The notes under the pieces are model-generated. The model had not been told where the DNA came from and searched no databases. It saw only the letters and a list, made by a program, of their open reading frames with translations. A stretch of 64,000 nt of DNA. It comes from DATARR01 sp044868005. Its GTDB lineage: Bacteria > Acidobacteriota > Thermoanaerobaculia > Multivoradales > UBA5704. The DNA is taken from assembly GCA_044868005.1 (NCBI GenBank), contig JBIOVX010000097.1, forward strand, positions 51,827 through 115,826, in the 5' to 3' direction. The translations under genes and the position numbers were made by a program. Numbering within the stretch: position 1 is the stretch's first letter; every line of letters starts with the position of its first letter. Of this stretch, positions 8,920-16,875 are shown piece after piece.

Positions 8920-11160
8920 ATGGAACCAAAGAAAAAGATGAGTCTGACGCAGCTCACGTTCATCGTGGCGGTGAACATGATGGGCTCCGGCATCATCATG
9001 CTGCCGACCAACATGGCCCGGGTCGGCGCCATCTCCCTGCTGTCGTGGGTGGTCACTGCGGTGGGCTCGATGGCAATCGCCTACGGCTTCGCCCAGGCCG
9101 GGCTGTTCAACCAGCGCCCCGGAGGCATGGCCGCCTACGCCGAGGACGCCTACAAGAAGCCCGGTTACTTCCAGGTCTTCTTCCTCTACTTCCTGTCGCT
9201 GGCGATCGGCAACGTCGCCATCGCGATCTCCGCCGTCGGCTATCTGGCGACGTTCGTGCCCTGGCTGTCCTCGACGCCGGTGGCCACCACGGTGGGGGTG
9301 ATCGGCCTGCTCTGGTTGACCACGTTCGCCAATTTCGGCGGGGCGGGCGTCACCGGCAAGATCGGGTCGGTGACGGTGTGGGGGGTGCTCATCCCGGTGG
9401 GGATGCTCTGTCTCATCGGCTGGTTCTGGTTCAAGGCCGACACGTTCGCCGCCGCCTGGAACCCGCAAGGGATGTCCTGGTTGCAGGGCATGGGCTCGAG
9501 CATCGCGCTCACCCTCTGGGCCTTCCTCGGCATGGAATCGGCGGCGCAGAACTCCGCCGCGGTCGAGAACCCGAAGCGGGACGTGCCGCTCGCGTGCATG
9601 TTCGGCACCCTCGGCGCCGCGGTGATCTACATATTGTCGACCACCGTCATCCAGGGGATCGTGCCGAATGCCGAGCTGGCGAGCTCGACCGGCCCGTTCG
9701 GCCTCGCCTACGCCAAGATGTTCAACCCCATCGTCGGCTCGATCATCATGGGTCTCGCGGTGATGGCCTGCCTCGGCTCGCTGCTCGGCTGGCAGTTCAC
9801 GCTGGCGCAAACCGCCAAGTCCGCCGCCGACGAGCGCATGTTCCCCGGCTTGTTCGGCAAGGAGAACCGCATGGGCGCGCCGGTCGCCGGCATGATCGTC
9901 ATGGGCGTGGTGCAGTCGGGGATGGCGCTGTCGACCATGTCGCCGTCTCTGAGCGAGCAGTTCGGAGCGCTGGTCAACCTCGCCGTCGTCACCAACGTGG
10001 TGCCCTACATCATCTCCCTCTCGGCCCTGCCGCTCATCATGCGGCTCGCCGGGGTCGAGAAGTCGAAGTACCAGCGCAACCTGGCGGTCACGTTCGTGGC
10101 GCTCGCTTACAGCATCTACGCCCTCTACGCCTCCGGGAAGGACGCCGTCTTCGGCGGCATGATCGTGATGGGCATCGCCTACGTGATCTGGGGCTCGATC
10201 GCGCACCGCTTCACGCCGCAGGCGGGGACCGCCGGCAAGGACGTCGGGCTGCCGCTCTCGAAGGCGGCCGCCGCCGCCGTGCTGCTGGCGATCGGGGCGC
10301 TGGCGTTCGCCGCGCCGGCGGCCGGCGCCACCCTCGACCAGATCAAACAGAGTGGAAAGCTGCGCTTCGGCTACCGTCCCGACGCGGTGCCGCTGTCGTT
10401 CCGCGATCCGTCGGGGAAGCCCGCCGGCTACTCCGTCGAGCTCTGCAGGGACATCGCCGAGGCCGCGAAGAGAGAGCTCGGCCTCCCCGGCCTCACCGTG
10501 GAGTGGGTGCCGGTGACCGTCGAGAGCCGCTTCGACAGCCTCAAGGCGGGCCAGATCGACGTGCTCTGCGGGGCGACGACGGTGACGCTCGCCCGCCGGA
10601 CCCAGGTCTCGTTCTCCCTCCCGATCTTCCCCGGTGGCATCGGCGCGTTGATCCGCGCCGACGCTCCCGCTCGGCTGCGGGAGGCGCTGGAGGGGCGCGC
10701 GCAGCCGGTCCGGCCGGCTTGGCGGGGCTCGCCCACGGAGGTGCTGCAGGCCAGGACTTTCGCCGTGGTCCGCGGCACCACGACCCAGAGCTGGCTCGAG
10801 AAGAAGAAGAAGGAGCTGCAGGTGATCGCGGAAACCACCGCCGTCGACAGCTACGAGGCGGGGGTACGCCGGGTGCTCGCAGGCAAGTCCGACGTCCTCT
10901 TCGGCGATCGCATCCTGCTGCTGAACGCGAGGGAGATGAACCCGGCCCAGGCCGACCTCGTCCTGCTCGACCGGCTCTTCACTGTGGAGCCGGTGGCGCT
11001 GGCCCTGCCGCGCGGCGACGAAGACCTCCGCCTGCTCGTCGACCGCACCCTCAGCCGCCTCTACCGCTCGGGCGAGATCCAGCATCTCTACGCGACGTGG
11101 TGTGGCGGGTCCGACTCCGACGCCCTCTCGTTCTTCCGCATGAACACGCTTCCCGAATGA
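8920..11160 (+). CDS. potE: PotE-type APC antiporter fused to a periplasmic amino-acid-binding (SBP_bac_3) domain
   Basis: Residues 1-430 of this 746-residue protein form a 12-helix APC-superfamily antiporter close to E. coli PotE (putrescine:ornithine exchange): VNMMGSGIIMLPTNMARVG, FNPIVGSIIMGLAVMACLGS, LLGWQFTLAQTAKSAADE and VNLAVVTNVVPYIIS. A signal-peptide-like hydrophobic segment at about 447-470 (LSKAAAAAVLLAIGALAFAA) then leads into a family 3 solute-binding domain to about 735 (SGKLRFGYRPDAVPLSFRDP, AGQIDVLCGATTVTLARR). With the 12th helix ending inside the cell, the extra helix would place the binding domain in the periplasm, which is topologically sensible. The gene follows the deleted speF, its normal operon partner. 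PotE alone is about 440 residues, so this is a clear fusion. Substrate is inferred to be ornithine or another basic amino acid. Confidence 0.9.
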   Translation: MEPKKKMSLTQLTFIVAVNMMGSGIIMLPTNMARVGAISLLSWVVTAVGSMAIAYGFAQAGLFNQRPGGMAAYAEDAYKKPGYFQVFFLYFLSLAIGNVAIAISAVGYLATFVPWLSSTPVATTVGVIGLLWLTTFANFGGAGVTGKIGSVTVWGVLIPVGMLCLIGWFWFKADTFAAAWNPQGMSWLQGMGSSIALTLWAFLGMESAAQNSAAVENPKRDVPLACMFGTLGAAVIYILSTTVIQGIVPNAELASSTGPFGLAYAKMFNPIVGSIIMGLAVMACLGSLLGWQFTLAQTAKSAADERMFPGLFGKENRMGAPVAGMIVMGVVQSGMALSTMSPSLSEQFGALVNLAVVTNVVPYIISLSALPLIMRLAGVEKSKYQRNLAVTFVALAYSIYALYASGKDAVFGGMIVMGIAYVIWGSIAHRFTPQAGTAGKDVGLPLSKAAAAAVLLAIGALAFAAPAAGATLDQIKQSGKLRFGYRPDAVPLSFRDPSGKPAGYSVELCRDIAEAAKRELGLPGLTVEWVPVTVESRFDSLKAGQIDVLCGATTVTLARRTQVSFSLPIFPGGIGALIRADAPARLREALEGRAQPVRPAWRGSPTEVLQARTFAVVRGTTTQSWLEKKKKELQVIAETTAVDSYEAGVRRVLAGKSDVLFGDRILLLNAREMNPAQADLVLLDRLFTVEPVALALPRGDEDLRLLVDRTLSRLYRSGEIQHLYATWCGGSDSDALSFFRMNTLPE

Positions 11161-11167
11161 GGCCACG

Positions 11168-13468
11168 ATGATCACGCGCAGCACGAAGCGAATCAGCCTG
11201 CGGGCCCTGATGATCGACGACGAGCTCGGGACCGCGACCGCCGAGGGCCGCGCCGCCGGGGCCCTGTTCCAGGAGCTCCAGGATCGCGGCATCGAGGTCG
11301 CCCAGGCCACCTCGGCCGAGGACGGACACTCGGCCATCGTCTCCGACTCGGCGATCCACACGATCCTCATCGATTGGACGCTGGCCGGCGACGAAGACCA
11401 CAGCCGGGCCATAGGCCTCATCGATCTCGTCCGTTCGCGCAACGACAAGGTGCCGATCTTCCTGATGGCGGAGCGGGGCCAGGCCTCCTCGATCCCAATC
11501 CCCGTGATGGAGAAGGTCGACGAGTTCGTCTGGACCCTCGAGGACACCGCGGCCTTCGTCGGCGGCCGGGTGGTGGCGGCGATCCGCCGCTACCTCGAGG
11601 TGATGATGCCGCCGCTCGCGGCGGCGCTGATGAAGTTCAGCCAGGAGTACGAGTACTCCTGGCACACCCCCGGGCACACGGGCGGCACGGCCTTCCTCAA
11701 GTCCGCCATCGGCCGGATCTTCTTCGACTACTTCGGGGAGAACCTGCTGCGCTCCGACCTGTCGATCAGCGTCGGGGCCCTCGGCTCGCTCCTCGACCAT
11801 ACGGGGCCGATCGGGGCGCACGAGAAGTACGCGGCCCGCGTCTTCGGCGCGCACCGGACCTACTGCGTCACGAACGGCACCTCGATGTCGAACCGGGTGA
11901 TCTTCATGGCCGCCGTCACGCGCGACCAGATCGCGCTGTGCGACCGCAACTGTCACAAGTCGATCGAGCACAGCCTGGTGATGACCGGCGGCATCCCGGC
12001 CTACCTCGTGCCGCTGCGCAACCGCTACGGCATCATCGGCCCGATCCCGCCCGAACGCCTCACCCCCGAGGCCCTCCGCGCCGCGATCGCCGCCAACCCC
12101 CTGGTGAAGAAGGGGATCGACACCCGGCCGGTGCACTCCATCATCACCAACTCCACCTACGACGGCCTCTGCTACCACGCGCGCCGCGTCGAGGAGCTGC
12201 TCGACCCGACGGTGGACCGCATCCACTTCGACGAGGCGTGGTACGCCTACGCGCGCTTCAACCCCCTCTACCGGGACCGCCACGGGATGCGCGGCGATCC
12301 CGCCGGCCACAAGGGGCCGACGGTCTTCGCCACCCACTCGACGCACAAGCTGCTCGCCGCGCTCTCGCAGGCGTCCCTGCTCCACATCCGCGACGGCCGC
12401 AGCCCCATCCCGCATGCGCGCTTCAACGAGTCGTACATGATGCACGCCTCGACGTCGCCGCTCTATCCCATCATCGTCTCCAACGACATCACGGCGGCGA
12501 TGATGGACGGCCCGGGCGGGCCGGCGCTGACCCGCGAGTCGATCGACGAGGCGGTGTCGTTCCGCCAGACCATGGGGCGCGTGCATCGCGAGCTCACCGA
12601 TCAGGGCGGCTGGTTCTTCCGCACCTGGAACGCCGACGAGGTCACGGACCGGAAGACGGGCCGCAGGGTGCGCTTCGAAGACGCCTCGCCCGAGCAGCTC
12701 GCCACCGACCCGGAGTGCTGGGTGCTGCACCCGGGGGAGACCTGGCATGGGTTCGGCGACCTCGAGGACGGCTACTGCATGCTCGACCCGATCAAGGTGT
12801 CGGTGGTGACGCCCGGCGTCCGCGACGAGGGGGGGCTCGCCGAGAGGGGCATCCCCGCGACGCTGGTCACGGCCTATCTCCACCACCGCGGCGTCGAGGT
12901 CGAGAAGACGACGGACTTCACGATCCTCTTCCTCTTCTCGATCGGCATCACCAAGGGGAAGTGGGGGACGCTCCTCAACGCCCTCCTCGAATTCAGGCGC
13001 GACTACGACCGCAACGCCCTCCTGACGGAGGTGCTGCCCGACCTGCCGGCCGCCTCACCCGAGGTCTACGCGGGCCTGGGGCTGCGCGACCTCGCCGACC
13101 GGATGTTCGAGCAGCTCGGCGCCTCGCGGCAGACGCACTGGCTGGCGGAGGCGTTCTCCACCCTCCCGGAGCTGGTGATGACGCCGAACGAGGCCTACCA
13201 GCGGCTGGTGCGCGACGAGATCGAGCACGTGCCGCTCGAGAAGCTCGCGAACCGTGTGCTCGCCACCAGCGTCGTGCCGTACCCGCCCGGGATCCCGATG
13301 CTGATGCCGGGGGAGGCGACCGGCGCCGCGGACGGGCCCTACCTGAGCTACCTGCGGGCGCTGTGCGACTGGGATCACCGCTTCCCCGGCTTCGGCCACG
13401 ACACCCACGGGGTCGAGAACCGGGACGGCGTCTACCTGGTGCAGTGCCTCAAGAAGGGTACGGCATAG
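11168..13468 (+). CDS. adiA: Biodegradative arginine decarboxylase (AdiA type), copy 2
   Basis: This 766-residue full-length paralogue of the gene at 5514 has the same domain order: CheY-like wing (LRALMIDDELG, HTILIDWTLAGDED), PLP core (HTPGHTGGTAFLK, DRNCHKSIEHS, HFDEAWYAYARFNP), PLP-lysine motif THSTHKLLAALSQ with Lys394, and C-terminal PGFGHDTHGVENRDG. It should also form agmatine and CO2 from arginine. The start lies 7 bp after the antiporter fusion, so the genes are co-transcribed. The two copies have clearly diverged throughout and are not a recent duplication. A different substrate preference, such as lysine, cannot be excluded, although NSTYDGLCY and WYAYARFNP favour arginine. Confidence 0.9.
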   Translation: MITRSTKRISLRALMIDDELGTATAEGRAAGALFQELQDRGIEVAQATSAEDGHSAIVSDSAIHTILIDWTLAGDEDHSRAIGLIDLVRSRNDKVPIFLMAERGQASSIPIPVMEKVDEFVWTLEDTAAFVGGRVVAAIRRYLEVMMPPLAAALMKFSQEYEYSWHTPGHTGGTAFLKSAIGRIFFDYFGENLLRSDLSISVGALGSLLDHTGPIGAHEKYAARVFGAHRTYCVTNGTSMSNRVIFMAAVTRDQIALCDRNCHKSIEHSLVMTGGIPAYLVPLRNRYGIIGPIPPERLTPEALRAAIAANPLVKKGIDTRPVHSIITNSTYDGLCYHARRVEELLDPTVDRIHFDEAWYAYARFNPLYRDRHGMRGDPAGHKGPTVFATHSTHKLLAALSQASLLHIRDGRSPIPHARFNESYMMHASTSPLYPIIVSNDITAAMMDGPGGPALTRESIDEAVSFRQTMGRVHRELTDQGGWFFRTWNADEVTDRKTGRRVRFEDASPEQLATDPECWVLHPGETWHGFGDLEDGYCMLDPIKVSVVTPGVRDEGGLAERGIPATLVTAYLHHRGVEVEKTTDFTILFLFSIGITKGKWGTLLNALLEFRRDYDRNALLTEVLPDLPAASPEVYAGLGLRDLADRMFEQLGASRQTHWLAEAFSTLPELVMTPNEAYQRLVRDEIEHVPLEKLANRVLATSVVPYPPGIPMLMPGEATGAADGPYLSYLRALCDWDHRFPGFGHDTHGVENRDGVYLVQCLKKGTA

Positions 13469-13585
13469 TGATGGCGCGGCGCCTCTACGCACGGAGAAGA
13501 AAGGCAGCCATCGGCGCGTTGGCGGACTCGAGTGGAATCATCGCAGGTACCATGGGAACGACCGTGAGCCCAAAGGAGTCTGGGG

Positions 13586-14959
13586 TTGTCTTCGCCCACT
13601 GACACCCAGCACGTGTCGAGCGCCGGCTCGCCGGCCGTGCCCGCGCTGGCCAAGAGCCTCGGAATCGGAGCCTGCACCGCCATCGTCGTCGGGAACATGG
13701 TGGGATCGGGCTTCTATCTCTCCCCGTCAGCGATGGCGCCGTACGGAATCCTCGCCATCCTGTCGTGGGTCGTCATGGGCGCGGGAGCGGTCTGCCTGGG
13801 GCTGACGTTCGCGCGCCTCTCGCGCATCTCGCCGGCAACCGGCGGCCCATACGCCTACTCGCGGATCGGATACGGCGACTTCGCAGGCTTCCTCGTGGCC
13901 TGGGGGTACTGGATCTCGATCTGGGCATCGCTGCCGGCAATCGCGGTGGCGTTCACCGGATCGCTCTTCAAGTTCGTCCCGGCGTTTCAAGGCAATCGGC
14001 CGCTGGCCGTCATCATCACGATCGGTGTGATGTGGCTCATCGTGTTCACGAATCTTCGGGGCGTCAAGGCGGCGGGCATCGTGGCGGAGGTCACGACCTA
14101 CTCGAAGCTCGTGCCCTTCGGCGCGATTTCCCTCCTCGGACTCTTCTTCATCAAGCCCGGGAATCTGTCCGAGCTCAACCCGAGCGGTCATTCACTCCTC
14201 GCGTCCGCCGCCACGCTCGCACCGCTCACGATGTTCGCGTATCTCGGTCTCGAGTCGGCGACGGTGCCAGCCGGCGACGTGAAGGATCCTGCCCGCACGA
14301 TCTCTCGCTCGACGATTCTCGGCGTCTCGATCGCCGCGCTGCTCTACGTCCTGGGCACGACCGTCGTTCTCGGCGTGGTGCCGCGTGAGGAGTTGGTGAA
14401 GTCTGCCGCGCCGTTTGCCGATGCCGCGCGGATCATGTGGGGCGGCTGGGCCGCGGGCATCGTGGGCGCCGCGGTCATGATCTCGTCGCTCGGTGCGCTG
14501 ACCGGGTGGACGCTGCTCATGGGCCAGGTACCGATGGCGGCCGCAAAGGATCGCCTCTTCCCTGCGCTCTTCGGTCGCGTGTCCTCGCGTGGTGTGCCGG
14601 CGTTCGGCATCATCTTCTCCGCGACTCTGGCGACGGCATTGATCCTCGTTGAGGCGGCGGGTTCCGCCGGCTTCGCGGCGTTCTACAGTCTCGTCGTCAA
14701 CCTCGCGACGATGGCCGCGGTGGTGCCGTACGCGTTCTGCGCGTTGTCGGTGGGACTGGTCACGGCTCACGCCGCAGGCAATGGCAAGGTGCCGAAGGTG
14801 AGCGCGGTCGAGTGGATCGCCTTCGTGTTCTCTCTCTTCACGCTCTACGGCTGCGGAGCTGAGGCCGTGCTGTACGGGTTCGTGCTCCTGATGCTGGGGA
14901 TTCCGGTCTACGTCTGGCAGGTCCGCCAGCAGTCGGCCGCGGCGTCGTGGCTTCAGTGA
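13586..14959 (+). CDS. APC-superfamily amino-acid antiporter (AdiC-like, arginine:agmatine)
   Basis: This 457-residue protein has about 12 membrane helices. It carries the APC signature GNMVGSGFYLSPSAMAPYG, a conserved TM6-like AYLGLESATVPAGDV, and APFADAARIMWGG plus GALTGWTLLMGQVPMAAAKD, which match the AdiC/YjdE group. It should exchange external arginine for internal agmatine across the inner membrane, pairing with the decarboxylases upstream. The start is TTG 13586, supported by AAAGGAG seven bases before it; no good ATG is available. The 90 bp at 14754-14843 are repeated at 16765. Substrate is inferred from context. Confidence 0.85.
   Translation: MSSPTDTQHVSSAGSPAVPALAKSLGIGACTAIVVGNMVGSGFYLSPSAMAPYGILAILSWVVMGAGAVCLGLTFARLSRISPATGGPYAYSRIGYGDFAGFLVAWGYWISIWASLPAIAVAFTGSLFKFVPAFQGNRPLAVIITIGVMWLIVFTNLRGVKAAGIVAEVTTYSKLVPFGAISLLGLFFIKPGNLSELNPSGHSLLASAATLAPLTMFAYLGLESATVPAGDVKDPARTISRSTILGVSIAALLYVLGTTVVLGVVPREELVKSAAPFADAARIMWGGWAAGIVGAAVMISSLGALTGWTLLMGQVPMAAAKDRLFPALFGRVSSRGVPAFGIIFSATLATALILVEAAGSAGFAAFYSLVVNLATMAAVVPYAFCALSVGLVTAHAAGNGKVPKVSAVEWIAFVFSLFTLYGCGAEAVLYGFVLLMLGIPVYVWQVRQQSAAASWLQ
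14754..14843 (+). repeat. 90-bp direct repeat, left copy (inside the AdiC-like gene)
   Basis: This segment of the AdiC-like coding sequence recurs at 16765-16854 in the same orientation with 87 of 90 bases identical (three transitions). The copies bracket the cation antiporter and VIT-like genes. Similarity stops abruptly at both ends. Confidence 0.9.
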
Positions 14960-15036
14960 CTCGCTGACGCACGTGCGCCACTCGGATGGCACTTAATCGC
15001 TTGTCTTCACCGTCTCGCCCGCGGAGTGACCTGCCA

Positions 15037-16131
15037 ATGCTGAGCCCGTTGCTGAAGGAGATCCGCCACAACCCGCTGCTGTGGCTGCTGGTCTTCGTGC
15101 CGGTGGTCTTCGCCGCGGAGACGCTTGCTCCCGACGCGCATACGCTGCTCTTCCTGCTGTCGGTCCTGTCCATCGTGCCGCTCGCGGGGCTGCTGAGCCA
15201 TGCCACCGAGTCCGTGGCCGCGAAGACCGGCGACGCGGTCGGAGGCCTGCTGAACGCGACGCTCGGCAACCTGACCGAGCTGGTCATCGCGCTCACCGCG
15301 CTCCGCGCCGGGCAATACATGCTGGTCAAGGCGTCCATCGCCGGCGCCATCGTCACCAACACGCTGTTCATGCTCGGCGCGTCGTTCCTGCTCGGAGGCC
15401 TGAAGCACCGCGTGCAGGAATACAACCGGGTCGGCGCCCGCTTCCAGGCGGCCCTGCTGTTCCTGGCCGTGATCTCCCTCCTCGTTCCCTCGGCGATTGC
15501 CAACGTCGACCGGGCACCGGGGGCGGTCACGCAGGCGCTGAGCCTGGGCCTCGCCGTGCTGCTCATCGCCGCCTACGGGCTGGGCATGCTCTTCTCGCTC
15601 AAGACACACTCCGAGCTCTTCGCCAGCGCGGGGCACGCCGAGGAGGGCGAGGCGCCGTGGCCAATGGGCCTTGCCCTCGTGACGCTGGCCGGGGTGACGG
15701 TGCTGGTGGCGCTGGTCAGCGAGGTGTTCGTCGAGTCCGTTCAGAAGGCGGCAGTGTCGTTCGGGATGAGCCCCGCCTTCGTGGGGTTCATCGTGGTGGC
15801 GCTGGTGGGCGGCGCCGCCGAGATGGCCACGGCGTTCTCCGGCGCGCGCAAGAACCGGCTGGACCTGAGCGTGGGGGTAGCCCTCGGCAGCGCGTCCCAG
15901 ATCGCCCTCTTCGTCGCCCCGGTGCTGGTGCTCCTGAGCTACGTCGTGGGCCCGACTCCGATGAGCCTGGAGTTCTGGCCGGGCGCCGTCTCCATGATGC
16001 TGATCGCGACGCTCACCGCGACGCTGGTGACCAATAGCGGGCGCTCCGCGTGGTTCGTGGGGGTGCTGCTGCTGATGGTGTACATGGTCTTCGCGATGAC
16101 CCTCTACCTGTTGCCGCCCCTGGTGTCATGA
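15037..16131 (+). CDS. Calcium/cation:proton antiporter (CaCA superfamily, ChaA/Cax type)
   Basis: This 364-residue inner-membrane exchanger has about 11 helices in two inverted halves, each with an acidic-helix signature: GNLTELVIALTAL (half 1) and GGAAEMATAFSGA (half 2), the alpha-repeats of Cax/ChaA proteins that bind Ca2+. It probably extrudes Ca2+ or Na+/K+ in exchange for protons. I chose ATG 15037 (MLSPLLKEIRHNPLLW), with GGAGTGA nine bases upstream, rather than an in-frame ATG at 14986 that adds a non-membrane leader. Its stop overlaps the next start (ATGA at 16128). The pair sits inside the segment bracketed by the 90-bp direct repeat. Confidence 0.9.
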   Translation: MLSPLLKEIRHNPLLWLLVFVPVVFAAETLAPDAHTLLFLLSVLSIVPLAGLLSHATESVAAKTGDAVGGLLNATLGNLTELVIALTALRAGQYMLVKASIAGAIVTNTLFMLGASFLLGGLKHRVQEYNRVGARFQAALLFLAVISLLVPSAIANVDRAPGAVTQALSLGLAVLLIAAYGLGMLFSLKTHSELFASAGHAEEGEAPWPMGLALVTLAGVTVLVALVSEVFVESVQKAAVSFGMSPAFVGFIVVALVGGAAEMATAFSGARKNRLDLSVGVALGSASQIALFVAPVLVLLSYVVGPTPMSLEFWPGAVSMMLIATLTATLVTNSGRSAWFVGVLLLMVYMVFAMTLYLLPPLVS

Positions 16132-16766
16132 GGCGCGCACTCGACCCGATCGACCGCGTGGCCGAGGTGCTCTTCGGCCTCATCATGGTCCTCACCTTCA
16201 CGGGCTCGCTGAGCGTTTACGAGGCGGGCCGCGAGGACATCCGGACCATGCTCGTGGGGGCCCTGGGCTGCAACCTGGCTTGGGGCATCATCGACGCGGT
16301 CTTCTATCTGATGAGCTGCCTGGCCGAGAAGAACCGTGGCCTCCTGACCTTCCGTGCGGTGCGCGAGGCCACCGACCCCGGGCGCGGGCAGCGGCTCATC
16401 GCGGACGCGTTGCCGCCGGCGGTCGCGTCCGTGCTGGAGCCGGCGGAGCTCGAGTCGATGCGCGTGCGCCTGAAGCAGCTCCCCGAACCGCCCGCGCGTA
16501 CGGGGTTGAGCAAGGACGACGGGCGGGGCGCCGTGGCCGTCTTCCTCTGGGTGTTCCTCTCCACGTTCCCGGTGACGATCCCGTTCATCGTCATGCGGAA
16601 CCCCGTCCCCGCGCTGCGCGTCTCCAACGCCATCGCCGTCGTTCTGCTGTTCGTGGCGGGCTACGCCTTCGGGCGCCTCACCGGACGCCACCCCGTGCGG
16701 GCGGGAAGCGCCATGGTTCTTCTCGGGTCCATCCTCGTGGGGATCACCATCGCGCTCGGAGGATGA
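16128..16766 (+). CDS. VIT/CCC1-like small membrane protein
   Basis: This 212-residue protein has an N-terminal pair of helices (EVLFGLIMVLTFTGSLSV, ALGCNLAWGIIDAVFYLM), a soluble middle of about 80 residues, and three C-terminal helices (AVFLWVFLSTFPVTIPFIV, AIAVVLLFVAGYAFGRL, GSAMVLLGSILVGITIAL). The order and the motif VLFGLIMVLTFTGS resemble VIT1/CCC1 Fe/Mn transporters, but conserved metal residues cannot be verified by eye. ATG 16128 overlaps the stop of the cation antiporter, so the two are coupled. The second 90-bp repeat copy begins at its stop codon. Transport substrate is unknown. Confidence 0.75.
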   Translation: MRRALDPIDRVAEVLFGLIMVLTFTGSLSVYEAGREDIRTMLVGALGCNLAWGIIDAVFYLMSCLAEKNRGLLTFRAVREATDPGRGQRLIADALPPAVASVLEPAELESMRVRLKQLPEPPARTGLSKDDGRGAVAVFLWVFLSTFPVTIPFIVMRNPVPALRVSNAIAVVLLFVAGYAFGRLTGRHPVRAGSAMVLLGSILVGITIALGG

Positions 16767-16854
16767 CTGGTCGCGGCTCGCGCCGCAGGCAATGGCAAGG
16801 TGCCGAAGGTGAGTGCGGTCGAGTGGATCGCCTTCGTGTTCTCTCTCTTCACGC
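16765..16854 (+). repeat. 90-bp direct repeat, right copy (fragment of the AdiC-like gene)
   Basis: This matches 14754-14843 at 87 of 90 positions. It starts at the TGA of the VIT-like gene and is not part of any complete antiporter gene here, so it is an orphaned fragment. It lies 21 bp before the convergent CNNM-like gene's stop. Confidence 0.9.
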
Positions 16855-16875
16855 AGCGCCAGCGTGCCGGGGGCC

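Noticed and set aside
8521..11547. About 1000-codon open frame on the minus strand
   Set aside because: It is antisense to speF, the potE fusion and the start of the second adiA, with low-complexity composition; the + strand genes have clear domains.
14754..16854. Integrated element with attachment sites
   Set aside because: The direct repeats are antiporter coding sequence and no integrase, recombinase or tRNA gene is nearby, so duplication or homologous capture is simpler.
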